Shown here piece after piece: positions 8,010 through 15,950 of a stretch of DNA of 38,449 nucleotides. The translations under genes were made by a program, and so were the position numbers. Source of the stretch: Lactiplantibacillus modestisalitolerans (GTDB lineage Bacteria > Bacillota > Bacilli > Lactobacillales > Lactobacillaceae); the NCBI RefSeq assembly GCF_005405425.1, contig NZ_BJEA01000023.1:1-38449 (forward strand), in the 5' to 3' direction. Position 1 is the stretch's first letter. The number at the start of each line of letters is the position of its first letter. The notes beneath the pieces are model-generated. The model was not told where the DNA came from, did no database searches, and saw only the letters and a list, made by a program, of their open reading frames with translations.

Positions 8010-8279
8010 TTACCAGCTTGCTTTTTTGACGCCGGGAATTTGACCGGCGTGTGCTAAGCGCCGAAAGTTTAGGCGGGACATCCCAAACTTACGGAGGTAA
8101 GCGTGGGGCCGACCATCGAGCTGGTCGCGCCGGTGAATCCGAACGGGTGAGGCGTTGCGGGGTAGCTTAGCTAACCCAGCGTAATCGCCGGCCGCCTTTA
8201 GGGCAGCGCGCCGTTCAGCGTAACGGGCGACGGTGGCTTCGATCTTGCGTTCCTTAGCAATTTTGGACTTTTTGGCCAT
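8010..8279 (-). CDS. rpsN: 30S ribosomal protein S14, zinc-independent type
   Basis: Small-subunit protein at the ribosome head. The 89-residue sequence begins [11 protein letters not shown] and ends [28 protein letters not shown], the standard S14 C-terminal signature. It contains no cysteine at all, so it is the long zinc-free form and not the short CXXC zinc-ribbon form that sits in the main ribosomal protein operon of most Firmicutes. It stands alone here, away from other ribosomal genes, typical of the alternative S14 paralogue. In Bacillus such paralogues are Zur-controlled; I find no clear Zur box upstream (8280-8460). GGGAGC precedes the ATG. Confidence 0.95.
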   Translation of the reverse strand: MAKKSKIAKERKIEATVARYAERRAALKAAGDYAGLAKLPRNASPVRIHRRDQLDGRPHAYLRKFGMSRLNFRRLAHAGQIPGVKKASW

Positions 8280-8422
8280 AAATGAGTGCTCCCTTCAAAC
8301 CGAATGTGGTGTGTTATGGTTGCAAATCAATTTGGACAAAATTAGTAAGTTTTTAGAACGTTATTTAAGATAGCATATTGCTGGCATAATTTCGATTATT
8401 TTGTCTGCCGGCAGTGCACGTA

Positions 8423-8431
8423 TGGTATGAT
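8423..8431 (+). promoter_or_regulatory. Extended -10 promoter of rlmA
   Basis: TGG-TATGAT (TATGAT at 8426-8431) lies 32 bp before the rlmA GTG. A TTGTCT at 8401 is a possible but distant -35 box. Confidence 0.5.
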
Positions 8432-8462
8432 GGGGGCACTTGATTAAACGGAGGATTGACTT

Positions 8463-9317
8463 GTGAAAAAAATTGATCGGGGCATCGCGTTTGTCCGGGC
8501 AAACTTGGCCCGCTTTCGCTGCCTAGTTTGTGAACAACCTTACGCGGCGATTGACGGCCATAGTCTGGTTTGCCCGAACGGCCATCAGCTGGACTTTTCA
8601 AAGAAGGGGAGTTTGTATTTTTTAACTCATCAGGTCCAAACCGAATATGACGCGGACATGTTAGCAGCCCGACGACGGGTCCTGCAGGCGGGCTTCTTTA
8701 CACCCATCGTAACGGCAATTAATGAGCAGTTACCCCCAACCTCCCAGCGGATTTTAGATATTGGGAGTGGTGAGGGGACCCCGTTAGCGGAGTTGTTGGC
8801 AAGTCACAATCAACCGCAGGACGTGGGGATTGGGTTTGATATTAGTAAGGCCGGCGTTAACTTGGCCACCCAACTCCCAACCAGCGCCTATTTCTGCGTG
8901 GCGGACTTGGCCCAGCTACCGTTTACGGACGGTGCCTTTACCGCCATCATGGACGTTTTTTCGCCATCGGCTTACGCGGAGTTTGAGCGGGTCCTTGAAC
9001 CGGGTGGACAGTTATTAAAGGTGGTCCCGAATCCCGAATACTTAATTGAATTACGGCACCTACTGTTTACACCGGACGAGCGCCAGTACCACTACGATAA
9101 TCAGCGCGTTTTAGACTTATTTAGCCAACATTATCCGCAAGCTCGCCGCCAGCGAATTCGTTACCAAGTCGCTTTAGACCAGATTGCCTTTGACGACTTG
9201 TTAGTCATGACCCCGTTACACTGGGGGGCTCAACCTGCTCAATTGGCGTCAGCCCGGGCTCGGGGGCTGAAAACGATTACAGTTGACGTTAGTTTACTAA
9301 TTAGCCAAAAAAGCTGA
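8463..9317 (+). CDS. rlmA: RlmA-type 23S rRNA (guanine-N1) methyltransferase
   Basis: Methylates N1 of a guanine in 23S rRNA helix 35 using S-adenosylmethionine; Gram-positive members modify G748. The 284-residue protein has an N-terminal zinc site formed by C20, C23, C37 and H41 (CLVC and CPNGH) and a Rossmann methyltransferase domain with the SAM motif ILDIGSGEGTPL (97-108). MDVFSPSAYAEFERVLEPGG follows the usual post-II and post-III pattern. The start is GTG at 8463, with GGAGG eight bases upstream. Monocistronic, ended by the terminator at 9429-9471. Confidence 0.9.
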   Translation: MKKIDRGIAFVRANLARFRCLVCEQPYAAIDGHSLVCPNGHQLDFSKKGSLYFLTHQVQTEYDADMLAARRRVLQAGFFTPIVTAINEQLPPTSQRILDIGSGEGTPLAELLASHNQPQDVGIGFDISKAGVNLATQLPTSAYFCVADLAQLPFTDGAFTAIMDVFSPSAYAEFERVLEPGGQLLKVVPNPEYLIELRHLLFTPDERQYHYDNQRVLDLFSQHYPQARRQRIRYQVALDQIAFDDLLVMTPLHWGAQPAQLASARARGLKTITVDVSLLISQKS

Positions 9318-9428
9318 CCAAAACAGCTTGCATCATGATATTGGCGGTGTTAAGATATCTTTTGAGAAATCGTTTGGTAGTTAACATCGATTAACGTCGT
9401 TGGTGGCTACCGAGTTGTACTTCATTAA

Positions 9429-9471
9429 CGTAGCGTTTCGCCGTGCCCACACCGAAATACTACGTTTTTTT
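9429..9471 (+). terminator. Terminator of rlmA
   Basis: A 12-base arm at 9429-9440 pairs with 9453-9464, with one mismatch and one wobble, and is followed by seven T. The minus strand has no U run, so it acts rightward. The stretch 9318-9428 shows nothing else recognisable. Confidence 0.7.
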
Positions 9472-9523
9472 AGTTACATGTCGGAAGCGCTGCCATTGCG
9501 AACCGCCCTAGTAGATAATATGC

Positions 9524-9571
9524 AAAAAACCCGCTATCAACATCCCTAAACGGATGTTGGTAGCGGGTTTT
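9524..9571. terminator. Terminator of brnQ, probably bidirectional
   Basis: A 20-pair stem (9526-9545 with 9552-9571) closes a six-base loop. Six U follow on the minus strand (A run 9524-9529), and UUUU on the plus strand is weaker. It stands 13 bp past the brnQ stop. Confidence 0.9.
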
Positions 9572-9584
9572 CGACTGGTTGCGG

Positions 9585-10934
9585 TTAAGCGTGGTTGGCG
9601 CGCGTGCGCGTCCAGTGACTGACGGTCAGGCCCATTAAGAAACCAATCAACGCGGGAACGCTCCAGCCGAGCCCCAAACTAGCGAGCGGCAGCCAGTTGT
9701 TGGCGGCGATCAGCGCTTGTAGCCAGGACGCGTGGGTCCAAGCGGTCGGTAACGCGTTAATGCCAGCTAGTAGGGCTGGAATCAGTGTCCAGGCGGTCGT
9801 TAGTCCGTACAGCCAGCGCGACATGCCGATCCAGGGTGCTAGGCAGGCTAGCAGGATCAAAACGATGGCTAGCGGGTACAGAGTCATGAGCACCGGTGTG
9901 GAGTAGTTAATGAGTTGCGTGAGGCCAACGTTTGCTAAAATTGCCGGTAACAGGCAAGCGACAGTGATCACTAGCGGGTAACTCAGCTTAGGAAACAGCT
10001 CGTGACCAGTATCACCGAACGCGGATGTCAGGCCAATCGCCGTTTTCAGGCAGGCGATGATGACGAGGAGCGCCAGCAAAACGTTGCCAAAAGCCCCGAA
10101 GTAGTAGTTGGCAATTTGCGCGAGGGTCACGCCACCGTTACTTGCGGGAGCAAACTGACCGAGACTCAGGGCCCCGACAACGGCGAGGAGCGCGTAAATG
10201 ACCCCCATTAAGGTCATACTGATGATGCCGGCTTTAATCGTGTCGGTTGCGATCTGGCCGGGATCGGTGACGCCGAGGTTGCGGGTGGCGTCAATCACGA
10301 CGATGCCAAAGGCCAACGAAGCTAGTGCGTCCATGGTGTTATAGCCCTCGGTAAAGCCAGTCATGACCGGACTAGTGGCGTAGCTCCCACGGGCCGCGCT
10401 ACTGAGGTTGCCCATCGGGTGAATGAGCGCCATCAAAATGAGTGCGCCGAGTAAAATTAAGAACAGCGGTGTTAGCCACTTACCGACGTAGGTCATGATT
10501 TTACCCGGATTACGAGCCAACCCCCAGGTCAGTAAGAAGAAACTAATTGAAAAAATTAGTAACGCAAGCGGCTGCTGCGCACTGCGAATGAAGGGCGCGA
10601 GGCCAATTTGAAAAGCAGTCGTAGCGAGGCGCGGCATGGCGAAGAGCGGTCCAAGCGTGAAGTAGAGAATGACGGTGAAACCGTAGGCGTATGGCCGGCT
10701 GACGCGACTAGCGAGGTCAAACACCCCGTTACTCCGGGTGAGGCCCATCCCAATAACGCCGAGCAGTGGCAAACCAATCCCGGTGATCAGTAGGCCGATG
10801 ACGGCGGCACCGACGTGGTGACCGGCTTGTTGACCAAGGTAAATTGGAAAAATAAGGTTACCGGCGCCAAAAAATAAGCCAAAGAGCATGGTACCGATAA
10901 AAATTAAATTACGAGTCGATAAACGGGGCTGCAT
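9585..10934 (-). CDS. brnQ: BrnQ branched-chain amino acid transporter
   Basis: LIVCS-family secondary transporter that takes up leucine, isoleucine and valine with a cation. The 449-residue protein is hydrophobic throughout, about twelve membrane segments. It opens with the family signature FGLFFGAGNLIFPIYLGQQAG near residue 15. FTEGYNTMDALASLAFGIVV (about 200) is also characteristic. The ATG at 10934 follows GTTGGGATTTC, a moderate ribosome binding site. Monocistronic. The stem of the next gene's terminator stands just behind its promoter, so it is isolated from upstream transcription. No T-box or CodY box is evident. Confidence 0.93.
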   Translation of the reverse strand: MQPRLSTRNLIFIGTMLFGLFFGAGNLIFPIYLGQQAGHHVGAAVIGLLITGIGLPLLGVIGMGLTRSNGVFDLASRVSRPYAYGFTVILYFTLGPLFAMPRLATTAFQIGLAPFIRSAQQPLALLIFSISFFLLTWGLARNPGKIMTYVGKWLTPLFLILLGALILMALIHPMGNLSSAARGSYATSPVMTGFTEGYNTMDALASLAFGIVVIDATRNLGVTDPGQIATDTIKAGIISMTLMGVIYALLAVVGALSLGQFAPASNGGVTLAQIANYYFGAFGNVLLALLVIIACLKTAIGLTSAFGDTGHELFPKLSYPLVITVACLLPAILANVGLTQLINYSTPVLMTLYPLAIVLILLACLAPWIGMSRWLYGLTTAWTLIPALLAGINALPTAWTHASWLQALIAANNWLPLASLGLGWSVPALIGFLMGLTVSHWTRTRANHA

Positions 10935-10973
10935 GAAATCCCAACTTTCTACGAAATTAATAATTAGGTAGCA

Positions 10974-10982
10974 AGTTTAGCA
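10974..10982 (-). promoter_or_regulatory. Candidate extended -10 promoter of brnQ
   Basis: On the minus strand TGC-TAAACT reads 40 bp before the brnQ start, in an AT-rich stretch. No clear -35 box is seen. Confidence 0.4.
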
Positions 10983-11049
10983 TGTTTTGATAATAAATTA
11001 ATTAAAAATGGATGGGGATTCATCTGGGCCACTGCCAATTTGAGGCGTC

Positions 11050-11086
11050 AAAAAAGCACCATCATTCCGAATGGAGTGACGGTGCT
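11050..11086 (-). terminator. Terminator of the oxidoreductase gene
   Basis: AGCACCGTCA pairs with TGATGGTGCT on the minus strand (11077-11086 and 11055-11064, one G-U pair), with a small inner stem, and runs into a U tract (A run 11050-11055). Confidence 0.85.
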
Positions 11087-11101
11087 GATGGTTACTTTGA
11101 G

Positions 11102-11749
11102 TTATTGATTAGCTACGGTAAAGCGGGTTTGATGATGTTGCGGTTGCTCAATTTCGTCAAGAACCGCAACCGCCATGGTACCGCTGGTCGTAACGGAATC
11201 GCCCGCCGCGTTGACGAGTAACTCGTCGGTGCCAAGGAGCGCCTTAGTTGCGTCACCAGCGTGGAAGTCTGCAGAAGGTGAAATCCCGACCCAGTTGACG
11301 TTATTAACGGTCCGTAAAAAGGTCAATTCTGCCAATTGATTTTGAGGAACGGCAACGAAGGCGTCGTTCGCCGGATCACTTTCAATGTCGTGCACGAACA
11401 GGTGCTGGTCCGCTCCGGTCGTTAGGCTACCCGCACCTAAAATAAAGACGAGGCGGGGTTGATCAGTTCCCCGGGTTAGGGCGACCAAGTGTGTCGCCAG
11501 GTCCACGTGTAAGTATGCTTGGTCGGGTGGGCAGGCCATGGCGTCGACCACGACGTCAACGGCTGCGAGGTCCGCTTTAGTGAGCTTGAATGCGTCAAGC
11601 GCCTGGGTCGTGAGTTTAGCATCGGTTGGTAACGCTGCTAATTTGTCGGCGGAACGACCAATCGCCAAAACTTCGTGACCGCGGTTTAGGGCCATTTTGG
11701 TGATGGCGGAGCCGGCCATTCCAGTTGCACCAATAATCATAATTTTCAT
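11102..11749 (-). CDS. NAD(P)-binding Rossmann-fold oxidoreductase (atypical SDR, NmrA/YwnB-like)
   Basis: Short cytosolic protein of about 215 residues. It opens with MIIGATGMAGSAITKMALNRGHEVLAIGR, a GXXGXXG dinucleotide-binding motif followed by an arginine suggestive of NADP preference. A DVVVDAMACP segment and LVFILGAGSL correspond to later core strands. There is no obvious catalytic YXXXK. Substrate unknown. The start chosen is the ATG at 11749, with GGAGGG eight bases before. A TTG two codons earlier at 11755 is only two bases from that site and is unlikely. Monocistronic, divergent from trmL. Confidence 0.75.
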   Translation of the reverse strand: MKIMIIGATGMAGSAITKMALNRGHEVLAIGRSADKLAALPTDAKLTTQALDAFKLTKADLAAVDVVVDAMACPPDQAYLHVDLATHLVALTRGTDQPRLVFILGAGSLTTGADQHLFVHDIESDPANDAFVAVPQNQLAELTFLRTVNNVNWVGISPSADFHAGDATKALLGTDELLVNAAGDSVTTSGTMAVAVLDEIEQPQHHQTRFTVANQ

Positions 11750-11785
11750 CTGCAAAACCCTCCATTTAATTTGAACTACGGCCTT

Positions 11786-11815
11786 AGTATAAGAAAGTTA
11801 AGTTAGGAAAGCGAA
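11786..11815 (-). promoter_or_regulatory. Candidate promoter of the oxidoreductase gene
   Basis: On the minus strand TATACT (11786-11791) is a good -10. TTCGCT (11810-11815) at 18 bp is a weak -35. Confidence 0.4.
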
Positions 11816-11859
11816 CAATCTGTTCTCATCGGGATTTGTTAGCTGTTTAGCGGCTCGCA

Positions 11860-11868
11860 TGGTATGAT
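11860..11868 (+). promoter_or_regulatory. Extended -10 promoter of trmL
   Basis: TGG-TATGAT (TATGAT at 11863-11868) stands 37 bp before the trmL TTG. The -35 region is poor. Confidence 0.5.
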
Positions 11869-11904
11869 AAAGGGTACCGATACTAAATTCAAAGGAAGAT
11901 TGCA

Positions 11905-12417
11905 TTGACAAACCACATCGCACTGTTTGAACCATTAATGCCGGCCAATACCGGCAACATCGCCCGGACGTGTGCCGGCACGGATACGGCGTTACACTTG
12001 ATCGAGCCGCTGGGCTTTAAGGTTGATGATAAGCACCTCAAGCGGGCCGGCCTCGATTACTGGGATAGTGTGGACATTACTTACCACGCCGACTTGCAGG
12101 ATTTCTTGGCCAGCATCCCGGACTTAGACCAACTTTACATCGTCTCAAAATTTGCGACGCATGATTACACCGACGTTGATTACCACGATACTACCAAGGA
12201 CCACTACTTCCTGTTTGGGAAGGAAACGACCGGGCTCCCCGAACCGTTTATGCGTCGTTACCCAGAAAAGGCGATTCGGATTCCCCAGGATGATTCACAT
12301 ATTCGGGCGTTGAACTTATCTAATTCAGCCGCCATCGTCATTTATGAGGCGCTCCGGCAACAACAATTTCCAAATTTGGAGCGGGCGCACCTGTACGACA
12401 ACGATAAATTAAAGTAA
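11905..12417 (+). CDS. trmL: tRNA (cytidine/uridine-34 2'-O)-methyltransferase TrmL
   Basis: SpoU/TrmD-superfamily (SPOUT) knotted methyltransferase that methylates the ribose of the wobble nucleotide in tRNA-Leu isoacceptors. At 170 residues it is the usual short, single-domain form. Motif 1 is PANTGNIARTCAGT (about 13-26), motif 2 is FGKETTGLP (about 109-117), and motif 3 is IRALNLSNSAAIVIYEALRQ (about 139-158), together forming the knot and SAM site. The start is TTG at 11905, with AAAGGAAG upstream. It has its own promoter and a weak terminator, so it appears independent of ftsK. Confidence 0.92.
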   Translation: MTNHIALFEPLMPANTGNIARTCAGTDTALHLIEPLGFKVDDKHLKRAGLDYWDSVDITYHADLQDFLASIPDLDQLYIVSKFATHDYTDVDYHDTTKDHYFLFGKETTGLPEPFMRRYPEKAIRIPQDDSHIRALNLSNSAAIVIYEALRQQQFPNLERAHLYDNDKLK

Positions 12418-12425
12418 CGAAAGCG

Positions 12426-12464
12426 CGTGCACTGACTACGACGACTAGGCGGGGCACGTTTTTT
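12426..12464 (+). terminator. Weak terminator after trmL
   Basis: CGTGC (12426-12430) pairs with GCACG (12454-12458) over a long loop and is followed by six T. The stem is short, so termination may be partial. Confidence 0.4.
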
Positions 12465-12475
12465 GACGGCACGGG

Positions 12476-12503
12476 TTTATAACGAACGTAGGTTTGGTAT
12501 AAT
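12476..12503 (+). promoter_or_regulatory. ftsK promoter
   Basis: TTTATA (12476-12481), a 16-bp spacer and a consensus TATAAT (12498-12503) preceded by TGG, giving an extended -10. Confidence 0.6.
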
Positions 12504-12515
12504 GAAAGCGACCAG

Positions 12516-12542
12516 CCGCGCAGTTATTATGAAATTGCGCGG
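12516..12542 (+). promoter_or_regulatory. Hairpin in the ftsK leader
   Basis: CCGCGCA (12516-12522) and TGCGCGG (12536-12542) are exact inverted repeats around 13 bases. The stem sits between the ftsK promoter and its ribosome binding site, 12 bases before GAGG. It could stabilise the message or affect translation; the function is not shown. Confidence 0.5.
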
Positions 12543-12569
12543 ACTTTACGAAGAGAGGATGAAGCGAGC

Positions 12570-14957
12570 GTGGCGCGCAAGCAAGCAACAACTAAAAAAC
12601 GCCGAACCAGTACTCGCAAGCGGCGTCCGGCAGCCGCCGCAAAACGGCAAATGACGGGCAACATCATTGGGCTAGTGGGGTTACTCGTCACGATTCTGGC
12701 CTTTTTACGCGTCGGCTTAGTCGGGATGTTTTTTGCGGAGTTTTTCCGAGCAATTGCCGGCAACGCGTACATGATCTTTGCCGTGATTACGGCGCTGATC
12801 ATGGTTTACTTAATGATTTTTGGCCGCTGGCCGCGCCTGACCTGGCGCTGGTGGACCGGGGGCAACCTGATTTTTCTGAGCTATCTATTATTATTAGAAA
12901 TTCCGACGTTCAACTTATTGAATCGGCACACCCATTTTTGGACAATTACGAAGGAACTGATTAAAACAGACTTTGCGAAGGGCGGAATGGCGAGTGACCT
13001 TGGCGGTGGTCTCGTGGGGGCCGCCGTTTATAGCGTGACCTACCCGCTGTTTGCAAACGTTGGTACGGTGTTGATTGCCATTCTGGTATTGATTGCCGGG
13101 GTTTTCATTTTATTTAACTTACCGTTTCACCAAACCATGCAGGGGTTACGGCAAGTGCTGATTACGATTGGTCAGCGACTACGGGTTGCTGGGGAACACT
13201 TAGGGCACGCGATTCGCGTGCAAGTGGCCCGGTGGCGCGTGCATCAGCAAGTGCGGGCTAACGCGGCGGCTGAACAGCCTACTTCACAGGCCACTTCAGC
13301 GTCAAACCAGCCCGCAGCTCCGATGAGCGCCGCGGCTGCGCCGGTTCAGTCAAGCGCCCCGGCCCCGGCTAGTCAAGCGACACCGCCAAAAAAGGCCCCC
13401 GCCATTACTGTGGCGAGTGAACAGGAGGCGAGTGCCGCGGCAACTGCGAGTCAGGCGGCGGATGAAGCTGAGTTACAGGGCACGGCGGTGAGTGACGAGT
13501 CGGATTACCAGTTACCGGCTTCGACCTTACTGACAAAGATTCCTAAGACTGACCAAAGTGCGGAGTACGCCACGATTGAAAGCAACTCGGAGAAGCTGAC
13601 GACTACGCTGGCGAGTTTTGGGGTCAAAGTTGAAGTTAAAAACGTTAGCTTAGGCCCGTCCGTTACGAAGTACGAACTCCATCCGGCGGTGGGAGTCAAA
13701 GTTAGCAAAGTGGTGAACTTAGCCGATGATTTGGCCTTAGCGCTCGCGGCGAAGGATTTACGGATTGAAGCTCCGATTCCTGGTAAGTCACTGATTGGGA
13801 TTGAAGTGCCGAATAAGCAAATTTCGACGGTTTCCTTCCGCGACATTGTTGAAGCCCAGCCACCACACCCAAAGAAGCCGTTGGCCGTACCTTTAGGGCG
13901 CGACGTTTCCGGCAACTTAGTGATGGCCGACCTAGCAAAAATGCCGCACTTACTAATTGCGGGTTCCACCGGGAGTGGGAAGTCGGTCGCGATTAACGTG
14001 ATGATTACCGGGTTGTTGATGAATACGAAGCCGAACCAGGTCAAGTTTATGTTGATTGATCCGAAGAAGGTCGAGTTGGGCGTCTATAACGGGATTCCGC
14101 ACTTACTGACCCCGGTGGTCACCGAACCCAAGAAGGCGGCCCGGGCCCTGCATAAGGTCGTAGCTGAAATGGAACGGCGCTACGAATTGTTTGCTGATTC
14201 CAAGCAACGGAATATGCAGGGGTATAACGAGTATGTTCGTGAGCAAAATGCAGCTGACGGACTGGACCGACCGGTTCTGCCGTACATTGTGGTCATCGTG
14301 GATGAATTGGCCGACTTGATGATGGTTACGTCGAGTGAAGTCGAAGACGCCATCATTCGCTTGGGGCAAATGGCCCGGGCGGCCGGAATTCACATGATTT
14401 TGGCGACTCAGCGCCCTTCGGTTGACGTTATTACCGGCTTGATCAAAGCCAACGTCCCGTCCCGCATGGCGTTTGCCGTTTCAAGTGGGACGGATTCGCG
14501 AACAATCATTGATAGTAACGGGGCCGAAAAACTACTGGGTCGCGGGGACATGCTGTACCAGCCAATGGGGATGAATAAGCCGTTGCGGGTCCAAGGTGCC
14601 TACATTTCAGATCATGACGTTGAAGAAGTGGTGAACTTCATCAAGGCACAACAAACGGCTGATTACGATGACAGTATGTTAGTCAAAGATGAAGAAACTG
14701 AAGAAGGCGCTAGCGGTGATCCGCGGGATGGTGAAGATGAATACTACGCTGAGGCGGTTGAGCTGGTCACGGCGCAACAATCAGCTAGCGTGTCGATGTT
14801 ACAGCGCCGCTTCCGAATTGGTTATAACCGCGCAGCCCGGATTGTTGATGAGATGGAAGAACGCGGGGTCGTCGGGCCTTCTGAGGGGAGTAAACCCCGG
14901 AAGGTTTACCGGCAACCGGCCGCGGACGAAGCTGATTCCGAGCATGATGGTGCTTAG
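12570..14957 (+). CDS. ftsK: FtsK/SpoIIIE DNA translocase
   Basis: Septum-anchored ATP-driven pump that clears chromosome ends during division. The 795-residue protein has a basic N-terminus (1-28), about four membrane helices (about 28-190), an Ala/Pro/Gln-rich linker (about 222-300), and the FtsK motor. Walker A is GSTGSGKS at 465-472 and Walker B is VDELADL, with D578. The C-terminal gamma winged helix (about 725-785, [20 protein letters not shown]) reads orienting DNA sequences. The start is GTG at 12570 with GAGG 11 bases before. The ATG at 12559 is out of frame. Transcribed alone and ended by the hairpin at 15022-15065. Confidence 0.95.
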   Translation: MARKQATTKKRRTSTRKRRPAAAAKRQMTGNIIGLVGLLVTILAFLRVGLVGMFFAEFFRAIAGNAYMIFAVITALIMVYLMIFGRWPRLTWRWWTGGNLIFLSYLLLLEIPTFNLLNRHTHFWTITKELIKTDFAKGGMASDLGGGLVGAAVYSVTYPLFANVGTVLIAILVLIAGVFILFNLPFHQTMQGLRQVLITIGQRLRVAGEHLGHAIRVQVARWRVHQQVRANAAAEQPTSQATSASNQPAAPMSAAAAPVQSSAPAPASQATPPKKAPAITVASEQEASAAATASQAADEAELQGTAVSDESDYQLPASTLLTKIPKTDQSAEYATIESNSEKLTTTLASFGVKVEVKNVSLGPSVTKYELHPAVGVKVSKVVNLADDLALALAAKDLRIEAPIPGKSLIGIEVPNKQISTVSFRDIVEAQPPHPKKPLAVPLGRDVSGNLVMADLAKMPHLLIAGSTGSGKSVAINVMITGLLMNTKPNQVKFMLIDPKKVELGVYNGIPHLLTPVVTEPKKAARALHKVVAEMERRYELFADSKQRNMQGYNEYVREQNAADGLDRPVLPYIVVIVDELADLMMVTSSEVEDAIIRLGQMARAAGIHMILATQRPSVDVITGLIKANVPSRMAFAVSSGTDSRTIIDSNGAEKLLGRGDMLYQPMGMNKPLRVQGAYISDHDVEEVVNFIKAQQTADYDDSMLVKDEETEEGASGDPRDGEDEYYAEAVELVTAQQSASVSMLQRRFRIGYNRAARIVDEMEERGVVGPSEGSKPRKVYRQPAADEADSEHDGA

Positions 14958-15021
14958 GGGGGTGCGGTTGACCGTTATTCGGTAAATACCGTTCCTAACT
15001 AACAATGTAAATTGTGAATCA

Positions 15022-15065
15022 AAAATCCGCTACCGTCCGATGTTAACTGGATGGTAGCGGATTTT
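15022..15065. terminator. Terminator between ftsK and the DUF4044 gene
   Basis: A 17-pair stem with one G-U pair (15022-15038 with 15049-15065) and a ten-base loop. The flanking A and T runs allow it to work both ways, for convergent ftsK and the small minus-strand gene. Confidence 0.85.
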
Positions 15066-15102
15066 GTGATTTGTCACATTTGACCATGGGTGCTAGCTGG
15101 GG

Positions 15103-15228
15103 TTAGCCGAACGTCAGTAATCCTAATCCGGATAAGGCCGTGAGCACGAGTGAGCCGATGGTTGAAATAATCATTAACCAGATAATGACCATGGTGATTT
15201 TTTGAAAGGTTGTTTTTTTCTTCTTCAT
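15103..15228 (-). CDS. DUF4044-type small membrane protein, 41 residues
   Basis: Missed by length-limited ORF calling. The minus strand encodes a five-residue MKKKK start, a short TTFQKIT stretch, and one hydrophobic helix (about residues 12-35, MVIIWLMIISTIGSLVLTAL), ending LTFG. This is the pattern of the DUF4044 family of Lactobacillales, function unknown to me. It has a well-formed promoter (15269-15297) and a terminator. No clear ribosome binding site precedes the ATG at 15228. An in-frame GTG at 15243 would add five residues and has AAGGA at a distance, so the start is uncertain. It faces away from the DUF3397 gene. Confidence 0.75.
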   Translation of the reverse strand: MKKKKTTFQKITMVIIWLMIISTIGSLVLTALSGLGLLTFG

Positions 15229-15268
15229 GCTATTACTTTGCACCACACTTTTCGAGTAATTCCTTCAT

Positions 15269-15297
15269 AGTTTACCGTGGAATGACTTTTTTTTCAA
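15269..15297 (-). promoter_or_regulatory. Promoter of the DUF4044 gene
   Basis: On the minus strand TTGAAA (15292-15297) and TAAACT (15269-15274) are exactly 17 bp apart. Transcription would begin near 15262, about 35 bases before the ATG. Confidence 0.65.
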
Positions 15298-15359
15298 TCA
15301 TCGCTCCCAAAAGACGCCTTGATTTCGATAGTGAATTGCCACGCTGGACTTGAATCTAA

Positions 15360-15388
15360 TTGAAAACGGCCGTCGTAATCTTTATAAT
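15360..15388 (+). promoter_or_regulatory. Promoter of the DUF3397 gene
   Basis: TTGAAA (15360-15365), a 17-bp spacer and a perfect TATAAT (15383-15388). It diverges from the DUF4044 promoter, with about 60 bp between the -35 boxes. Confidence 0.8.
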
Positions 15389-15414
15389 GAAGCGGTACTC
15401 TGGGAGGGAAATTC

Positions 15415-15780
15415 ATGAAAGAGCTACTGACCACTTGGTATGGTGAAGTCGTCCTGTTAGCGGCCGTTTCGGTTGTTTTGATGGGCTTAAAACGGCTTCT
15501 CCAACGCTGGTGGCCACGTCGACTGTACTTAGTTGATTTTTGGCCGCCGTTGTTACTCTATTTTACGCACCACTTAACGTTACAAACAACGGACAGTTCG
15601 TTATTGCCGTACGAAGTCATGTCGTTAATGATTTTAGGCATCGGGTTGACCCTGCTAGAGGCACTTAATCGAGGCGAAATCCTTTACGGGCGCTTCTTCA
15701 AGTTCTATTGGCGGGGCGTTGACTTGATGACGATTTTGATCTATCTCATGGCGTTAGGCTTCCACTTACTACTCAATTAA
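15415..15780 (+). CDS. DUF3397 membrane protein
   Basis: Protein of 121 residues with about four hydrophobic segments (about 10-26, 42-55, 66-85 and 103-121). A conserved WPPLLLYFTHH stretch stands near residue 42, and GEILYGRFFKFYWR near 89 links helices three and four. Family members occur just upstream of mraZ in many lactobacilli, and the function is not known. GGGAGGG precedes the ATG. A strong terminator at 15811-15849 separates it from mraZ, so the link with the dcw cluster is positional and not transcriptional. Confidence 0.75.
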   Translation: MKELLTTWYGEVVLLAAVSVVLMGLKRLLQRWWPRRLYLVDFWPPLLLYFTHHLTLQTTDSSLLPYEVMSLMILGIGLTLLEALNRGEILYGRFFKFYWRGVDLMTILIYLMALGFHLLLN

Positions 15781-15810
15781 AACGGATAACTTAAAAACTG
15801 TCCCCACTAG

Positions 15811-15849
15811 GCCCCACTTGACGAATCAAGGTCAGGTGGGGCTTTTTTT
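15811..15849 (+). terminator. Terminator between DUF3397 gene and mraZ
   Basis: GCCCCACTTGAC pairs with GTCAGGTGGGGC (one wobble) around an eight-base loop, followed by seven T. Confidence 0.9.
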
Positions 15850-15887
15850 GACATTTTGTTAACAATTTGGAAAAGTAACAAATCGAT

Positions 15888-15917
15888 GTGGTAGGAAGTG
15901 GGGGCGTGTGGTAGACT
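15888..15917 (+). promoter_or_regulatory. MraZ operator overlapping the mraZ promoter
   Basis: Three direct repeats, GTGGTAG (15888), GTGGGGG (15898) and GTGGTAG (15908), are spaced exactly 10 bp apart. This matches the TGG-core boxes with 10-bp period bound by MraZ in other bacteria. The third box overlaps an extended -10, TGG-TAGACT (TAGACT at 15912-15917). Autorepression of the dcw cluster by MraZ follows as inference. Confidence 0.75.
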
Positions 15918-15950
15918 TAAATTATGTTTAATGAAAGGGGTTGATTGACT

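Noticed and set aside
8280-8460. A Zur operator upstream of rpsN
   Set aside because: I looked for a palindrome of the TCGTAAT-ATTACGA kind and found none. Short AT-rich similarities are not enough.
9331-9428. Another copy of the dispersed repeat after rlmA
   Set aside because: GGCGGTGTTAAGAT and GGTGGCTACC recall parts of the family, but the order and spacing do not match and the arms are absent.
12463-12654. A 63-residue open frame overlapping the ftsK start
   Set aside because: It covers the ftsK promoter, leader hairpin and first codons and has no binding site.
13505-14044. A 179-residue open frame on the minus strand inside ftsK
   Set aside because: It lies wholly within the ftsK motor-coding region, whose protein sequence is strongly conserved. 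It has no family resemblance and is a frame shadow of GC-rich codons.
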